Translations under genes and position numbers: made by a program
The notes under the pieces: generated by a model
The model's database searches: none
Seen by the model: the letters and a program-made list of their open reading frames with translations, nothing else
What the model was told of the DNA's origin: nothing
Shown: positions 15,489 through 23,754 of the stretch, one piece after another
How positions within the stretch are numbered: position 1 is the stretch's first letter
How the letters are laid out: each line of letters opens with the position of its first letter
DNA from: an uncultured Oscillospiraceae bacterium
Lineage (GTDB): Bacteria > Bacillota > Clostridia > Oscillospirales > Oscillospiraceae
Assembly: GCA_934597345.1 (NCBI GenBank)
Contig: CAKTRJ010000016.1
Span: 1 to 53,152, forward strand
DNA: 53,152 nucleotides
Reading direction: 5' to 3'

Positions 15489-17682
15489 GGGCACTGTGGA
15501 AAACGTGGTGTTCCAGAACGAAGAAAACGGATATACGGTGCTGAGCCTGCTGACCGAGCAGGGCGAGCTGGTCACCGTGGTGGGCTGCATCCCTTTTGCC
15601 GCCGCCGGTGAGGGCATGACCGTCACCGGCGTGTGGGTTAACCACCCCACCTACGGCGTGCAGCTGACCGCCGAGCTGGTGGAGCGCCGCATGCCCCGGG
15701 AGGAGGACGACATCGTGTGCTACCTGTCCTCCGGCGTGCTGAAGGGCGTCGGCCCCGCCACCGCCGCGCGGCTGGTGGAGCGCTTCGGCACCGACACCCT
15801 CCGCGTCATCGAGGAGGAGCCGGAGAAGCTGTCCACCCTCAAGGGCATCACGGCCAAAAAGGCCACGGAGATCTCCACGGCCTTCCGCAGCCTGACGGGC
15901 CTGCGGCGGGTGATGGAGTTCCTTGGCCGGTACGATCTTCCGGTGACGCTGGCCATGGGTCTTCTGCGCGCCTACGGCGACGAGACGCTGGAAAAGCTGA
16001 AGGACAACCCCTATCTCCTCACCGACGAGCGCTGCGGCGTGGATTTCGCCGCCGCCGACGAGATCGCCCTGTCCATGGGCTTCGACGGGGACTCGCCCTG
16101 CCGCACCGAGGCGGCGGTGCTGTATGAGCTGAATCATAATCTGTCCAACGGCCATGTGTTCCTGCCCCGGCCCAAGCTGATCGCCGCCACCATGGAGCTG
16201 ATCGGCGTAGGCGAGGAAGCGGTGGAGAAGGCGCTGGACGACCTGTGTGAGCGCCTTGCCGTGGTGTGTAAGCCCATCGCCAACGTGGAGGGCTGCTACC
16301 TGCGGCGGATGTACGAGGCGGAGGTCTATGTGGCCAAACGTCTGTCCGCCGCCTGCGGCGACGACTGGGACTGCGGCAAAAATGTGGACAGGATCATCAG
16401 CGATATCGAGAAGCAGCAGGGCATCGCCTACGCGCCGGAGCAGCGCCGCGCCGTGGCGCTGGCGGCGGAAAAGGGCGTGCTGCTGCTGACCGGCGGCCCC
16501 GGCACCGGCAAGACCACCTCCGTGCGGGGCATCGTGGCCCTGTTTGACCGGATGGGGCTGGATACCGTGCTGCTGGCGCCTACGGGCCGCGCCGCCCAGC
16601 GGATGAGCCAGCTGTGCGGCAAGGAGGCCCAGACCATCCACCGCTGTCTGGGCATGAGCTGGAACGAGCTGACCGGCGAGGTGACCTTCCGCAAAAACGA
16701 GAAGGAGCCGCTGGAGGCCGACGCCGTGATCGTGGACGAGATGAGCATGGTGGATCTGGAGCTGATGGCGTCCCTGCTGCGTGCCATGCGGCCCGGCTGC
16801 CGCCTTTTGATGGTGGGCGACCCGGATCAGCTGCCCTCCGTGGGGGCAGGCAATGTGCTGGGCGACCTGCTGCGCAGCGGCGTGGTGCCTGCCGTGTCCC
16901 TGACGGAGATCTTCCGTCAGGCGGAAAAGAGCGCCATCATCCGCAATGCCCACGTGGTGAATCTGGGTCAGCCGCCGGAGCTGAAAAACACCCAGAACGA
17001 CTTTTTCTTCCTGTGCCGCCGCGCCCCCGACCGTCTGGTGCAGACGGTGGTGGAGCTTTGCCAGAAGCGGTTGCCGGACAACATGGGCATCCCGGTGGAT
17101 CAGATCCAGGTGCTGTCTCCCACCCGCAAAGGCGTGTGCGGCACGGTGAACCTGAACCGGGCCCTGCAGGCGGCGCTGAACCCGCCTGCCGCCGGCAAGC
17201 GGCAGAAGCTGTGGGGCGACATGGTGTTCCGTGAGGGCGACCGGGTCATGCAGACCCGCAACAATTACGACGTGGTGTGGGAAAAGGATGACGGCGTCAT
17301 GGGCGCGGGCATCTTCAACGGCGACGTGGGCGTCATTCAGGAGATCGACCCCTCCGGCGAGCTGATCACCATCCGGTTTGACGACCGCACCTGTGTGTAT
17401 ACCGCCGACCTGCTCAACCAGCTGGACATGGCCTACGCCATGACGGTACATAAGGCCCAGGGCAGCGAATACCGCTGCGTGGTGCTGGTGTCGGCGGCGG
17501 TGGCCCCGGCGCTGATGGTGCGGGGCGTGCTGTATACCGCCATCACACGGGCGCGGGAGCTGCTGGTGCTGGTGGGCGACGATGTGGCCCCCGGACAGAT
17601 GGCGGCCAATGACAGGCAGCAGCGCCGTTACAGCGGCCTGCGGCGGAGACTGCGGGAGGAGGCAATGAGCCATGGGCTTTAA
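15466..17682 (+). CDS. recD2: RecD2-type ATP-dependent DNA helicase
   Basis: A 738-residue RecD2 (YrrC/RecD-TraA family) 5'-3' helicase of Firmicutes, which works without RecBC. The N-terminal extension opens with the OB-like GTIEGTVENVVFQNEENGYTV, followed by a helix-hairpin-helix region (GVGPATAARLVERFG). Helicase motifs are Walker A GGPGTGKTTS near residue 343, Walker B VIVDEMSMVD, GDPDQLPSVGAGNVL and the C-terminal TVHKAQGSEY. ATG 15466 gives the expected N-terminus. It overlaps the small membrane-protein gene upstream and comF downstream. The family has been linked to DNA repair and transformation. Confidence 0.95.
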   Translation: MGERGTIEGTVENVVFQNEENGYTVLSLLTEQGELVTVVGCIPFAAAGEGMTVTGVWVNHPTYGVQLTAELVERRMPREEDDIVCYLSSGVLKGVGPATAARLVERFGTDTLRVIEEEPEKLSTLKGITAKKATEISTAFRSLTGLRRVMEFLGRYDLPVTLAMGLLRAYGDETLEKLKDNPYLLTDERCGVDFAAADEIALSMGFDGDSPCRTEAAVLYELNHNLSNGHVFLPRPKLIAATMELIGVGEEAVEKALDDLCERLAVVCKPIANVEGCYLRRMYEAEVYVAKRLSAACGDDWDCGKNVDRIISDIEKQQGIAYAPEQRRAVALAAEKGVLLLTGGPGTGKTTSVRGIVALFDRMGLDTVLLAPTGRAAQRMSQLCGKEAQTIHRCLGMSWNELTGEVTFRKNEKEPLEADAVIVDEMSMVDLELMASLLRAMRPGCRLLMVGDPDQLPSVGAGNVLGDLLRSGVVPAVSLTEIFRQAEKSAIIRNAHVVNLGQPPELKNTQNDFFFLCRRAPDRLVQTVVELCQKRLPDNMGIPVDQIQVLSPTRKGVCGTVNLNRALQAALNPPAAGKRQKLWGDMVFREGDRVMQTRNNYDVVWEKDDGVMGAGIFNGDVGVIQEIDPSGELITIRFDDRTCVYTADLLNQLDMAYAMTVHKAQGSEYRCVVLVSAAVAPALMVRGVLYTAITRARELLVLVGDDVAPGQMAANDRQQRRYSGLRRRLREEAMSHGL

Positions 17683-18334
17683 TGACGAGCTGAACAAGAT
17701 CACCGATAACCTGCTGGGGGTTTTCTTTCCCCGGAAATGCCCCTTCTGCGGCAAGCTGACGGGGAAAACGCTGCTGTGCGAGACCTGCGGGGCCGCGCTG
17801 CCCCGGTGTGAGGAGGTCCGCCAGGGCGCGGACTTCGGCCGCTGCACCGCGCCGCTTTACTATGAGGGGCCGGTGCGGGACGCCATTCTGGCTTTCAAAT
17901 TCAAGGCGAAGCTGGGTGGGCTGGACGCCTTCGGCCGCCTGATGGCCCAGACCGCTGCCGAGCGGTACAGCGGCGAATTCGACGCCATCACATGGGTGCC
18001 GGTCAGCAAAAAGCGGCTGAAAAAGCGTGGCTTTGATCAGGCCCGCTATCTCACCGCCAGCATGTGCGTGGACTGGCATGTGGCTCCGCTGGAGACGCTG
18101 CGCAAGATGACGGACAATCCGCCCCAGTCCGGCCTTGAGGATGCCGCCGCCCGCCGTGCCAACGTGCTGGGCGTGTATGAAGCGGTGTCGCCGGAGCAGT
18201 TCGCAGGAAAGCGGCTGCTGCTGGTGGACGATATCTGCACCACCGGCTCCACTCTGGGCGAGTGCGCCCGCGTGCTGAAGGCCGCCGGCGCGGCGGAGGT
18301 GCTGTGCCTGACGCTGGCCATGGTGCGGGAGTAA
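17672..18334 (+). CDS. comFC: ComF family phosphoribosyltransferase-like protein
   Basis: A 220-residue ComF/ComFC protein. It starts with a zinc finger (CPFCGKL...CETCG...), then FYYEGPVRDAI-like FKFKAKLGGLDAFG, the VPVSKKRLKKRGFDQA segment typical of ComF, and the PRPP-binding loop LLLVDDICTTGSTL near residue 185. In competent Firmicutes ComFC takes part in uptake and processing of transforming DNA, though its enzymatic role is unclear. The start overlaps recD2 by eleven bases, so the helicase and ComF are translated from the same message. No comFA is nearby. Confidence 0.93.
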   Translation: MGFNDELNKITDNLLGVFFPRKCPFCGKLTGKTLLCETCGAALPRCEEVRQGADFGRCTAPLYYEGPVRDAILAFKFKAKLGGLDAFGRLMAQTAAERYSGEFDAITWVPVSKKRLKKRGFDQARYLTASMCVDWHVAPLETLRKMTDNPPQSGLEDAAARRANVLGVYEAVSPEQFAGKRLLLVDDICTTGSTLGECARVLKAAGAAEVLCLTLAMVRE

Positions 18335-18372
18335 AACGGGAGCTTTCGGGGTATAGTAGGATAAGCTCAGAT

Positions 18373-18451
18373 GCGGCGGCCTGAGGGCAGGCCGCCCTAC
18401 GCGGCAAACCGCGGCAGACCTTTGTAGGGCGGGGTGCCCTCACCCCGCCGC
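18373..18451. repeat. Small palindromic repeat, family GTAGGGCGGNNTGCCC (copy 1)
   Basis: Two inward hairpin arms, GCGGCCTGAGGGCAGGCCGC followed by CCTAC, and GTAGGGCGGGGTGCCCTCAC followed by CCCGCC, are inverted copies of each other. The same structure is nested inside the large repeat at 43521-43605. It lies between comF and the mreB promoter; the rest of 18335-18608 has no gene. Confidence 0.65.
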
Positions 18452-18508
18452 ACAATATAAACGCCCTGTCTCTCTTTTAACAAATCTGTGAACAATTGCA
18501 ACTTGCTC

Positions 18509-18537
18509 TTGCAAAACGGAGAAGCCGTCAGTATAAT
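18509..18537 (+). promoter_or_regulatory. mreB promoter
   Basis: TTGCAA (18509-18514) and TATAAT (18532-18537) are 17 bp apart, upstream of mreB. Confidence 0.75.
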
Positions 18538-18608
18538 ACTTAATTGGGTAAAATTCGGCTTATGGCCGCACATGATAACACAAATGAAGAAATGATGAGG
18601 TGCAGCTT

Positions 18609-19640
18609 ATGTGTTCTTTGGCAAAAGATATCGGTATCGACCTGGGTACCGCTTCCGTTCTGGTATATATCAAGGGTAAGGGCGTCGTGCTGAACGAGCC
18701 GTCGGTGGTGGCCATCGACAAGAATACAGGCCGCCTGCTGAAGGTAGGCGCCGAGGCGCAGGCCATGCTGGGCCGTACCCCCGGCAACATCGTGGCTATC
18801 CGTCCCCTGCGCGAGGGCGTCATCTCCGACTATGACATGACGGAGCGGATGCTGAAGGAATTCATCCACAAGGTCACCGGCGGCTTCCAGCTGTTCAAGC
18901 CCCGGGTCATCATCTGCGTGCCCTCCGGCATCACCGAGGTGGAGGAGCGCGCCGTAGTGGACGCCGGTATCCAGGCCGGAGCCCGCCGCGTGTATCTGAT
19001 CGAGGAGCCTGTGGCGGCCGCCATCGGCGCCGGTATCGACATTGCCAAGCCTGACGGCCACATGGTGGTGGACATCGGCGGCGGCACCACCGATATCGCG
19101 GTCATCTCCCTCAGCGGCGTGGTGGAAAGCGCCTCTATCAAGGTGGCCGGCGACCAGTTCAACGAGTCCATCGTCAAGTATATGCGCCGCAAGCACAATG
19201 TGCTGGTGGGCGAGCGTACCGCCGAAATGATGAAGATGCGCATCGGCTGCGTGTTCCCCAAGGAGGAGGAGACCTCCATCGACGTGAAGGGCCGCTGCCT
19301 GCTGACGGGCCTGCCCAAGACGCTGACCATCACCTCCACCGAAATGCTGGAGGCCTTTGAAGAGCCCGTGGAGCGGGTGCTGGAGGCCGTGCACGGCGTA
19401 CTGGAGCGCACCCCACCCGAGTTGGTGGCCGATATCTCCGATAACGGCATCGTCATGACCGGCGGCGGCAGCCTGGTGGACGGCTTTGACAAGCTGATCA
19501 CCGCCCGCACCGGCATCCACACCATGGTGGCCGAGGACGCCATCTCCTGCGTGGCCGAGGGCACCGGCAAGAGCCTGGATTCCCTGAACTCCATGACCGA
19601 CGGCACCGTGAACCTGAGCCGGAGACGGCAGATGAACTAA
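18609..19640 (+). CDS. mreB: Rod shape-determining protein MreB (actin-like)
   Basis: A 343-residue bacterial actin that polymerises under the membrane and guides cell-wall synthesis. ATG 18609 is preferred because GAGG lies eight bases upstream; a GTG three codons earlier is possible. Motifs are the phosphate-1 loop GIDLGTASVLVY, the VNEPSVVAI-like VLNEPSVVAIDK, the connect region YLIEEPVAAAIGAG, phosphate-2 DIGGGTTDIAVIS and the adenosine motif MTGGGSLVDGF. It is monocistronic here, with its own promoter and terminator, and without mreC or mreD, so it may be the Mbl or MreBH paralog rather than the operon-encoded MreB. Confidence 0.95.
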   Translation: MCSLAKDIGIDLGTASVLVYIKGKGVVLNEPSVVAIDKNTGRLLKVGAEAQAMLGRTPGNIVAIRPLREGVISDYDMTERMLKEFIHKVTGGFQLFKPRVIICVPSGITEVEERAVVDAGIQAGARRVYLIEEPVAAAIGAGIDIAKPDGHMVVDIGGGTTDIAVISLSGVVESASIKVAGDQFNESIVKYMRRKHNVLVGERTAEMMKMRIGCVFPKEEETSIDVKGRCLLTGLPKTLTITSTEMLEAFEEPVERVLEAVHGVLERTPPELVADISDNGIVMTGGGSLVDGFDKLITARTGIHTMVAEDAISCVAEGTGKSLDSLNSMTDGTVNLSRRRQMN

Positions 19641-19684
19641 AAACATTGGCATGAAATCTTCGATTTTCTGACAAAGCATTATCC

Positions 19685-19715
19685 AAAGCCCCCTTGTGTC
19701 AAGGGGGCTTTGTTT
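19685..19715 (+). terminator. mreB terminator
   Basis: AAAGCCCCCTT and AAGGGGGCTTT form an 11-bp stem with loop GTGTC, followed by GTTTTG. It lies 44 bp after the mreB stop. Confidence 0.85.
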
Positions 19716-19741
19716 TGCCGTAACGCTTTCGACTAACCTTT

Positions 19742-19826
19742 GTAGGGGCCGGTGTCCTCGACAGCCCGCACGAATACCGGCAACACCGCGGTAAACCGGC
19801 AGGGCGTCGAGGACGCCGCCCCCTAC
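19742..19826. repeat. Small palindromic intergenic repeat, family GTAGGGGC (copy 2)
   Basis: Ends GTAGGGGCCGGTGTCCTCGA and TCGAGGACGCCGCCCCCTAC are imperfect inverted repeats, related to 3877-3953. The region 19641-19968 otherwise holds two terminators and a promoter, no gene. Confidence 0.68.
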
Positions 19827-19836
19827 ACACTTGGCA

Positions 19837-19879
19837 AAAAGAACGGCTATTTCGTCATGGCCGTTCTTTTCATTTTTTC
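19837..19879 (+). terminator. Second terminator-like hairpin upstream of the aminotransferase
   Basis: AAAAGAACGGC and GCCGTTCTTTT form an 11-bp stem with a 12-base loop, followed by CATTTTTT. It insulates the aminotransferase promoter that begins at the next base. Confidence 0.75.
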
Positions 19880-19908
19880 TTGACGATTGGCAGAAAATAG
19901 GCTAGTAT
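19880..19908 (+). promoter_or_regulatory. Aminotransferase promoter
   Basis: TTGACG (19880-19885) and TAGTAT (19903-19908) are 17 bp apart. Confidence 0.7.
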
Positions 19909-19968
19909 GGTGATAGCAAGTGCGGAATATGTTGGTTCTGCCGTCAAATCATATGAGGAGGCAATATC

Positions 19969-21159
19969 ATGAAGTTTTCCAGCAAGGTTCTGAAATGCGG
20001 CCTGTCCCCCATGCGTAAGTTCCACCCCTACGCCGTGGCAGCCGAGGCAAAAGGCAAGAAAATCTATCATCTGAACATCGGCCAGCCTGACATCGAGACC
20101 CCCAAGGCTTACTTCGAAGCCGTGCGGCACTTTGACCTTCCGGTATTGGAATACGCGCCGTCCCCCGGTATCCCCGTGCTGATCGACGCCATCCAGAAAT
20201 ACTATGACGATCTGAACATGCATTTTGAGAAGGGCGACATCCTGATCACCAACGGCGGCAGCGAGGCTTTGCAGATCACCATGAACTGCATTCTGGACGA
20301 TGGCGACGAGATCCTGATTCCCGAGCCCTTCTATCCCAACTACTACACCATGGCCTATACCTGCGGCGCCAAGATCCACCCCATTCCCACCTCTCCCCAT
20401 GACGGCTATCACTACGCTGACCGGGCCAAGGTGGAGGCCGAGATCAACGAGCATACCCGCGCCATCATGGTCACCAACCCCGGCAACCCCACCGGCGCCG
20501 TGCTGACCCCCGAGGAGATGCGCATGATGGTGGACATCGCCAAGGAGCACGACCTGTTCATCATCGGTGACGAGGCGTACCGCGAGTTCGTCTATGCCGG
20601 TGAGCCGCTCCAGTCCATGGGCCAGTTTGACGACGCCGCCGACAACGTGATCGTCATCGACACCGTGTCCAAGCGGTTCTCCGCCTGCGGCGCCCGCATT
20701 GGCTGCATGATCTCCCGCAACAAGGAGCTGATGGCCCAGGCCATGAAGTATGCCCAGTGCCGTCTGTCCGTTCCCACGCTGGATCAGATCGCCTCCGCCG
20801 CCCTGTACACCGTCGGCCCCGAGTACTTCGCCGCCGTCCGTGACGAGTACAAGCTGCGCCGCGACACCGTCATGCGCAAGCTGAAGGAGATCCCCGGCGT
20901 GGTGTGCGAGTGCCCCAAGGGCGCGTTCTATGTCATGGCCGCTCTGCCGGTGGACGACGCCGACAAGTTCCAGATGTTCCTTCTGGAGGAGTTCGACGAC
21001 CACGGCGACACCGTCATGTTCGCTCCCGGCGAGCCCTTCTATGCCACTCCCGGCAAGGGCAAGAATGAGATCCGCATCGCCTACGTCCTCAAGCAAGAGG
21101 ATCTGGAGCGGGCCATGGATCTGCTGCGTCTGGGCATCGAGGCCTACAACAAGCGCTGA
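19969..21159 (+). CDS. Class I/II pyridoxal-phosphate aminotransferase
   Basis: A 396-residue fold-type I aminotransferase of the aspartate aminotransferase group, starting at ATG behind TGAGGAGG. It would move an amino group between an amino acid and a 2-oxoacid, probably aspartate or a similar donor. Key features are the N-terminal HLNIGQPDIETP, the cofactor-binding NGGSEALQI, the Asn/Pro loop TNPGNPTGAV with Asn170, the DEAYREFVY motif, and the Schiff-base lysine Lys235 in DTVSKRFSACGARIG. A C-terminal NEIRIAYVL supplies the carboxylate-binding arginine. It is monocistronic. Exact substrate cannot be deduced; the lysine and threonine branch genes lie 3 kb away, so aspartate synthesis is a reasonable guess. 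Confidence 0.92.
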   Translation: MKFSSKVLKCGLSPMRKFHPYAVAAEAKGKKIYHLNIGQPDIETPKAYFEAVRHFDLPVLEYAPSPGIPVLIDAIQKYYDDLNMHFEKGDILITNGGSEALQITMNCILDDGDEILIPEPFYPNYYTMAYTCGAKIHPIPTSPHDGYHYADRAKVEAEINEHTRAIMVTNPGNPTGAVLTPEEMRMMVDIAKEHDLFIIGDEAYREFVYAGEPLQSMGQFDDAADNVIVIDTVSKRFSACGARIGCMISRNKELMAQAMKYAQCRLSVPTLDQIASAALYTVGPEYFAAVRDEYKLRRDTVMRKLKEIPGVVCECPKGAFYVMAALPVDDADKFQMFLLEEFDDHGDTVMFAPGEPFYATPGKGKNEIRIAYVLKQEDLERAMDLLRLGIEAYNKR

Positions 21160-21178
21160 AATAATCTTACATACCCGC

Positions 21179-21215
21179 GAGGACCGGTCAACTGACCGGC
21201 CCTCTTGCTTTTTTG
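21179..21215 (+). terminator. Aminotransferase terminator
   Basis: CCGGTCA and TGACCGG form the core stem, extended by GAGG/CCTC across a mismatch, followed by TTGCTTTTTT. Confidence 0.8.
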
Positions 21216-21271
21216 CGGAAAAACGGGTACAATACCATGGAAAAACAAGCAGCGATAAGGAGCGTTTCATC

Positions 21272-21970
21272 ATGGCATTTCAGGGCTATACCCAGCAGAC
21301 GGTGGACTTCATGTGGGGCATCCGCTTCAATAACGAGCGGGGCTGGTTCATGGCGCACAAGGACGAATATATCAACAGCTTTCTTACCCCGACAAAGGAG
21401 CTGGGGGAGCAGGTGTATGACGCCATGCACGCCCTGCTGCCGGACGAGCCGCTGATGCTGAAGGTCTCCCGCATTTACCGGGACGCCCGGCGGCTGTTTG
21501 GCCGGGGGCCGTATAAGGATCATCTGTGGTGGTGCATCCGTACCGGTGACAAGGACTGGACGGGCCGCCCCACCTTCTGGTTTGAGCTGGGGCCGGATTA
21601 TTACAGCTTCGGGCTGGGCTTCTGGTCGCCTGCGGCGGCGCTGATGGAGACCTTCCGCAAGCAGATCGACCAGCACCCGCAGGAGCTGGAGAAGCTGGTG
21701 CGGCAGTTCAACCGGCAGCAGGTGTTCACGCTGGACGGCCCGGAGTATGCCCGCAGCAAGGGCCAGACCTCCGACCTTCTGCGGCCATGGTATCAGAAGA
21801 AGTCCCTCTCCCTCCGCTGGGAGGGGCCGCTGGACGAACGCATCTTTTCCCCCGCGCTGGCGGAGGATATCATCGAGGGGTTCAAAACGCTGGTGCCCCT
21901 TTACCACTATTTCAACAAGATCGTGGCGCTGACGCCCCAGCAGGAGCGCACCCGCGGCCAGGACGCATAA
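21272..21970 (+). CDS. DUF2461 family protein
   Basis: A 232-residue protein starting at ATG behind ATAAGGAG; the frame is open upstream into the aminotransferase but those residues are a frame shadow. The DUF2461 pattern is visible: FMWGIRFNNERGWFMAHKDEY near the N-terminus, SRIYRDARRLFGRGPYKDH in the middle, WFELGPDYYSFGLGFW, and LRPWYQKKSLSL further on. The family is widespread in bacteria and has no established function to my knowledge. It stands alone between two strong terminators. Confidence 0.88.
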   Translation: MAFQGYTQQTVDFMWGIRFNNERGWFMAHKDEYINSFLTPTKELGEQVYDAMHALLPDEPLMLKVSRIYRDARRLFGRGPYKDHLWWCIRTGDKDWTGRPTFWFELGPDYYSFGLGFWSPAAALMETFRKQIDQHPQELEKLVRQFNRQQVFTLDGPEYARSKGQTSDLLRPWYQKKSLSLRWEGPLDERIFSPALAEDIIEGFKTLVPLYHYFNKIVALTPQQERTRGQDA

Positions 21971-22006
21971 AAAGACATGACCGGCAGCGCCGGTCATCTC
22001 TTTTTA
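21969..22006. terminator. Bidirectional terminator between convergent genes
   Basis: ATGACCGGC and GCCGGTCAT with loop AGC form a perfect 9-bp stem, extended by AAAAAGA/TCTTTTT. It can end both the DUF2461 gene and the convergent minus-strand gene, whose stop codon lies at its edge. Confidence 0.9.
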
Positions 22007-23602
22007 TGTCACCATGTCGATGATCTCCTGCAAGGAGAACTGCTCCTTGTAGTAGTTCAGCTGGCCGTCGATCAGTTCGTCCAGCACCCGCATGCCCAGC
22101 AGCTCCACCGGCGCCTTGTCATCCGTCAGGATGCAGTCGCCGCCGGTATAGTCCTGTAAGCTCTGCGCCACCTTTTCCATCATATCGGCGTATTTGGCGT
22201 TGCTCAGCCGTACCCGGTTCTCGTCAAAGGTCTGGCGCAGGTCATCGGCGTCGGTGCAGAACACCACCGTGTTGGTATTGGCCGGTACATTCACCGTATA
22301 GGTGTGGGCGAACACGCTGGCCATGGTGTCGCACAGGTACTGGTTGATGGAGCCGTCCTGGGCGGAGGTCATGTTCAGGTTTACCACCATGACGCCGCCG
22401 GGCTTCAGATGCCGCTGCACTTCGGTGAAGAACTCCACGCTGGACAGCTGAAAGGGAATGGTGATGTCCTGATAGGCGTCCACCATAATTACGTCAAACT
22501 GCTCCTGCGAGGCGGTCAGATAGGCCCGGCCATCCTCCACCGCCACCTCCACGCTGTCCGGCAGGCCGAAGTACTCTGTGGCGATATCGGCGATCTTCTG
22601 GTCGATCTCCGCGCCCTGCACCTTCACGCCGGGAAAATACCGCACGCAGTAGCTGGCGTAGGTACCGGAGCCCATGCCCAGGATCATGACGCTGCGGCCG
22701 TCGTTTTCGCTGCCGTCCATGCCTGCCATGCAGGGCGCGGCCAGCGCATAGTCATAGTACATGCCCGTCAGCTCCGCGTCCTTCCTCTGGATGGACTGGA
22801 CGCCGAACAGCACGTTGGTGGACAGCACCGTGCGCTTGTCGTTGTCCTTCACCTGAAGGTAGTTGTAGATGGATTCGTCCTCCAGCGTGATGTCGTTCTC
22901 CCAGAAGGCGAAGCTGTAGGTGGGCAGGGTGAAGCACAGTCCCACGATGACCACCGCCGCCACGATGCCCTTGAGCATCCGTTTCCGGGCAAAGGCGAAA
23001 TATACGATGCCGATGGCCGCCAGCACTCCGGCGAAGATCAGAAACGTGGCCGCCGTACCCACAGCGGGGATGGTGATGAAGGTGGGGACAAAGGTGCCGA
23101 TGATGCTGCCGATGGTGTTCAGGGCGTTGAGACGGCCCACGGTCTTGCCGGTGTCGTCCAGATTATCCACCGTGAACTTGGTCAGCGACGGCGTCACCGT
23201 ACCCAGCAGCACGCAGGGGAAGGCGAAGATCACCAGACACGCCGCCAGCGCCGCCCAGACGAGGAAATTCTTCGTCACGAAGGTGGCCAGCAGCAGGCTG
23301 ACCCCGGCGATGAGCCACCGGCCCGCGAAGGGGATCAGGGCGATCCAGATGGCGGCGATGAGGATGCGGCCATACAGCCTGTCCGGTGAGTTGGTCTTGT
23401 CTGCCAGCTTGCCGCCCCACAGGTTGCCGATGGCCATAGCGATCATGATCACGCCGATGATCACCGTCCACACGATCTGGGAGGAGCTGAAATAGGGCGC
23501 CATCAGTCGGCTCGCGCCCAGCTCCACCGCCATCACCGACACACCGGCGAAGAACTCGGTGATATACAGGAACCATTTATGCCGCATCAGCTTGTTTTCC
23601 AT
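22004..23602 (-). CDS. Membrane-fused spermidine synthase-like protein
   Basis: A 532-residue two-part protein. Residues 1-235 hold six or seven membrane helices of the MFS/spermine-synthase fusion type (EFFAGVSVMAVELGASRLMAPYF opens it). Residues about 245-520 are a Rossmann methyltransferase-like domain related to polyamine aminopropyltransferases, with the cofactor loop ILGMGSGTYASY near 307, the acidic EID at the end of strand two, VEDGRAYL, and VDAYQD near 371. The canonical GGGDGG loop is altered to GMGSGT, so polyamine synthesis is not assured. The start follows CCGGAGG and the promoter is strong. It stands alone. Confidence 0.85.
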   Translation of the reverse strand: MENKLMRHKWFLYITEFFAGVSVMAVELGASRLMAPYFSSSQIVWTVIIGVIMIAMAIGNLWGGKLADKTNSPDRLYGRILIAAIWIALIPFAGRWLIAGVSLLLATFVTKNFLVWAALAACLVIFAFPCVLLGTVTPSLTKFTVDNLDDTGKTVGRLNALNTIGSIIGTFVPTFITIPAVGTAATFLIFAGVLAAIGIVYFAFARKRMLKGIVAAVVIVGLCFTLPTYSFAFWENDITLEDESIYNYLQVKDNDKRTVLSTNVLFGVQSIQRKDAELTGMYYDYALAAPCMAGMDGSENDGRSVMILGMGSGTYASYCVRYFPGVKVQGAEIDQKIADIATEYFGLPDSVEVAVEDGRAYLTASQEQFDVIMVDAYQDITIPFQLSSVEFFTEVQRHLKPGGVMVVNLNMTSAQDGSINQYLCDTMASVFAHTYTVNVPANTNTVVFCTDADDLRQTFDENRVRLSNAKYADMMEKVAQSLQDYTGGDCILTDDKAPVELLGMRVLDELIDGQLNYYKEQFSLQEIIDMVT

Positions 23603-23631
23603 GCTGTGTACCTCCGGTCATTGATGGCAAC

Positions 23632-23660
23632 AGTATACAGGCGCAGGGCATGTTTGTCAA
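23632..23660 (-). promoter_or_regulatory. Promoter of the spermidine synthase-like gene
   Basis: TTGACA (23660-23655) and TATACT (23637-23632) with 17 bp between, both near consensus, on the minus strand. Confidence 0.82.
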
Positions 23661-23667
23661 ACCGGAC

Positions 23668-23712
23668 AAAGCAGGAGAGCGCTCCCCGGAGGGAAGCGCT
23701 CTCCTGCTTTTT
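23668..23712. terminator. Long terminator-like hairpin after asd
   Basis: AAAGCAGGAGAGCGCT and AGCGCTCTCCTGCTTT form a perfect 16-bp stem. The T tract is better on the plus strand (TTTTT), but the only gene ending nearby is asd on the minus strand, so it probably ends the lysC-asd message. Confidence 0.75.
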
Positions 23713-23754
23713 GTGTATGAAGAATGGAAGGAAAATCGTTAGATTTCATGCCAG

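Noticed and set aside
15439..17847. An 802-codon open frame on the minus strand opposite recD2
   Set aside because: Same shadow composition (His/Gln/Ala/Gly-rich), no ribosome site, and the plus-strand gene is a clear RecD2.
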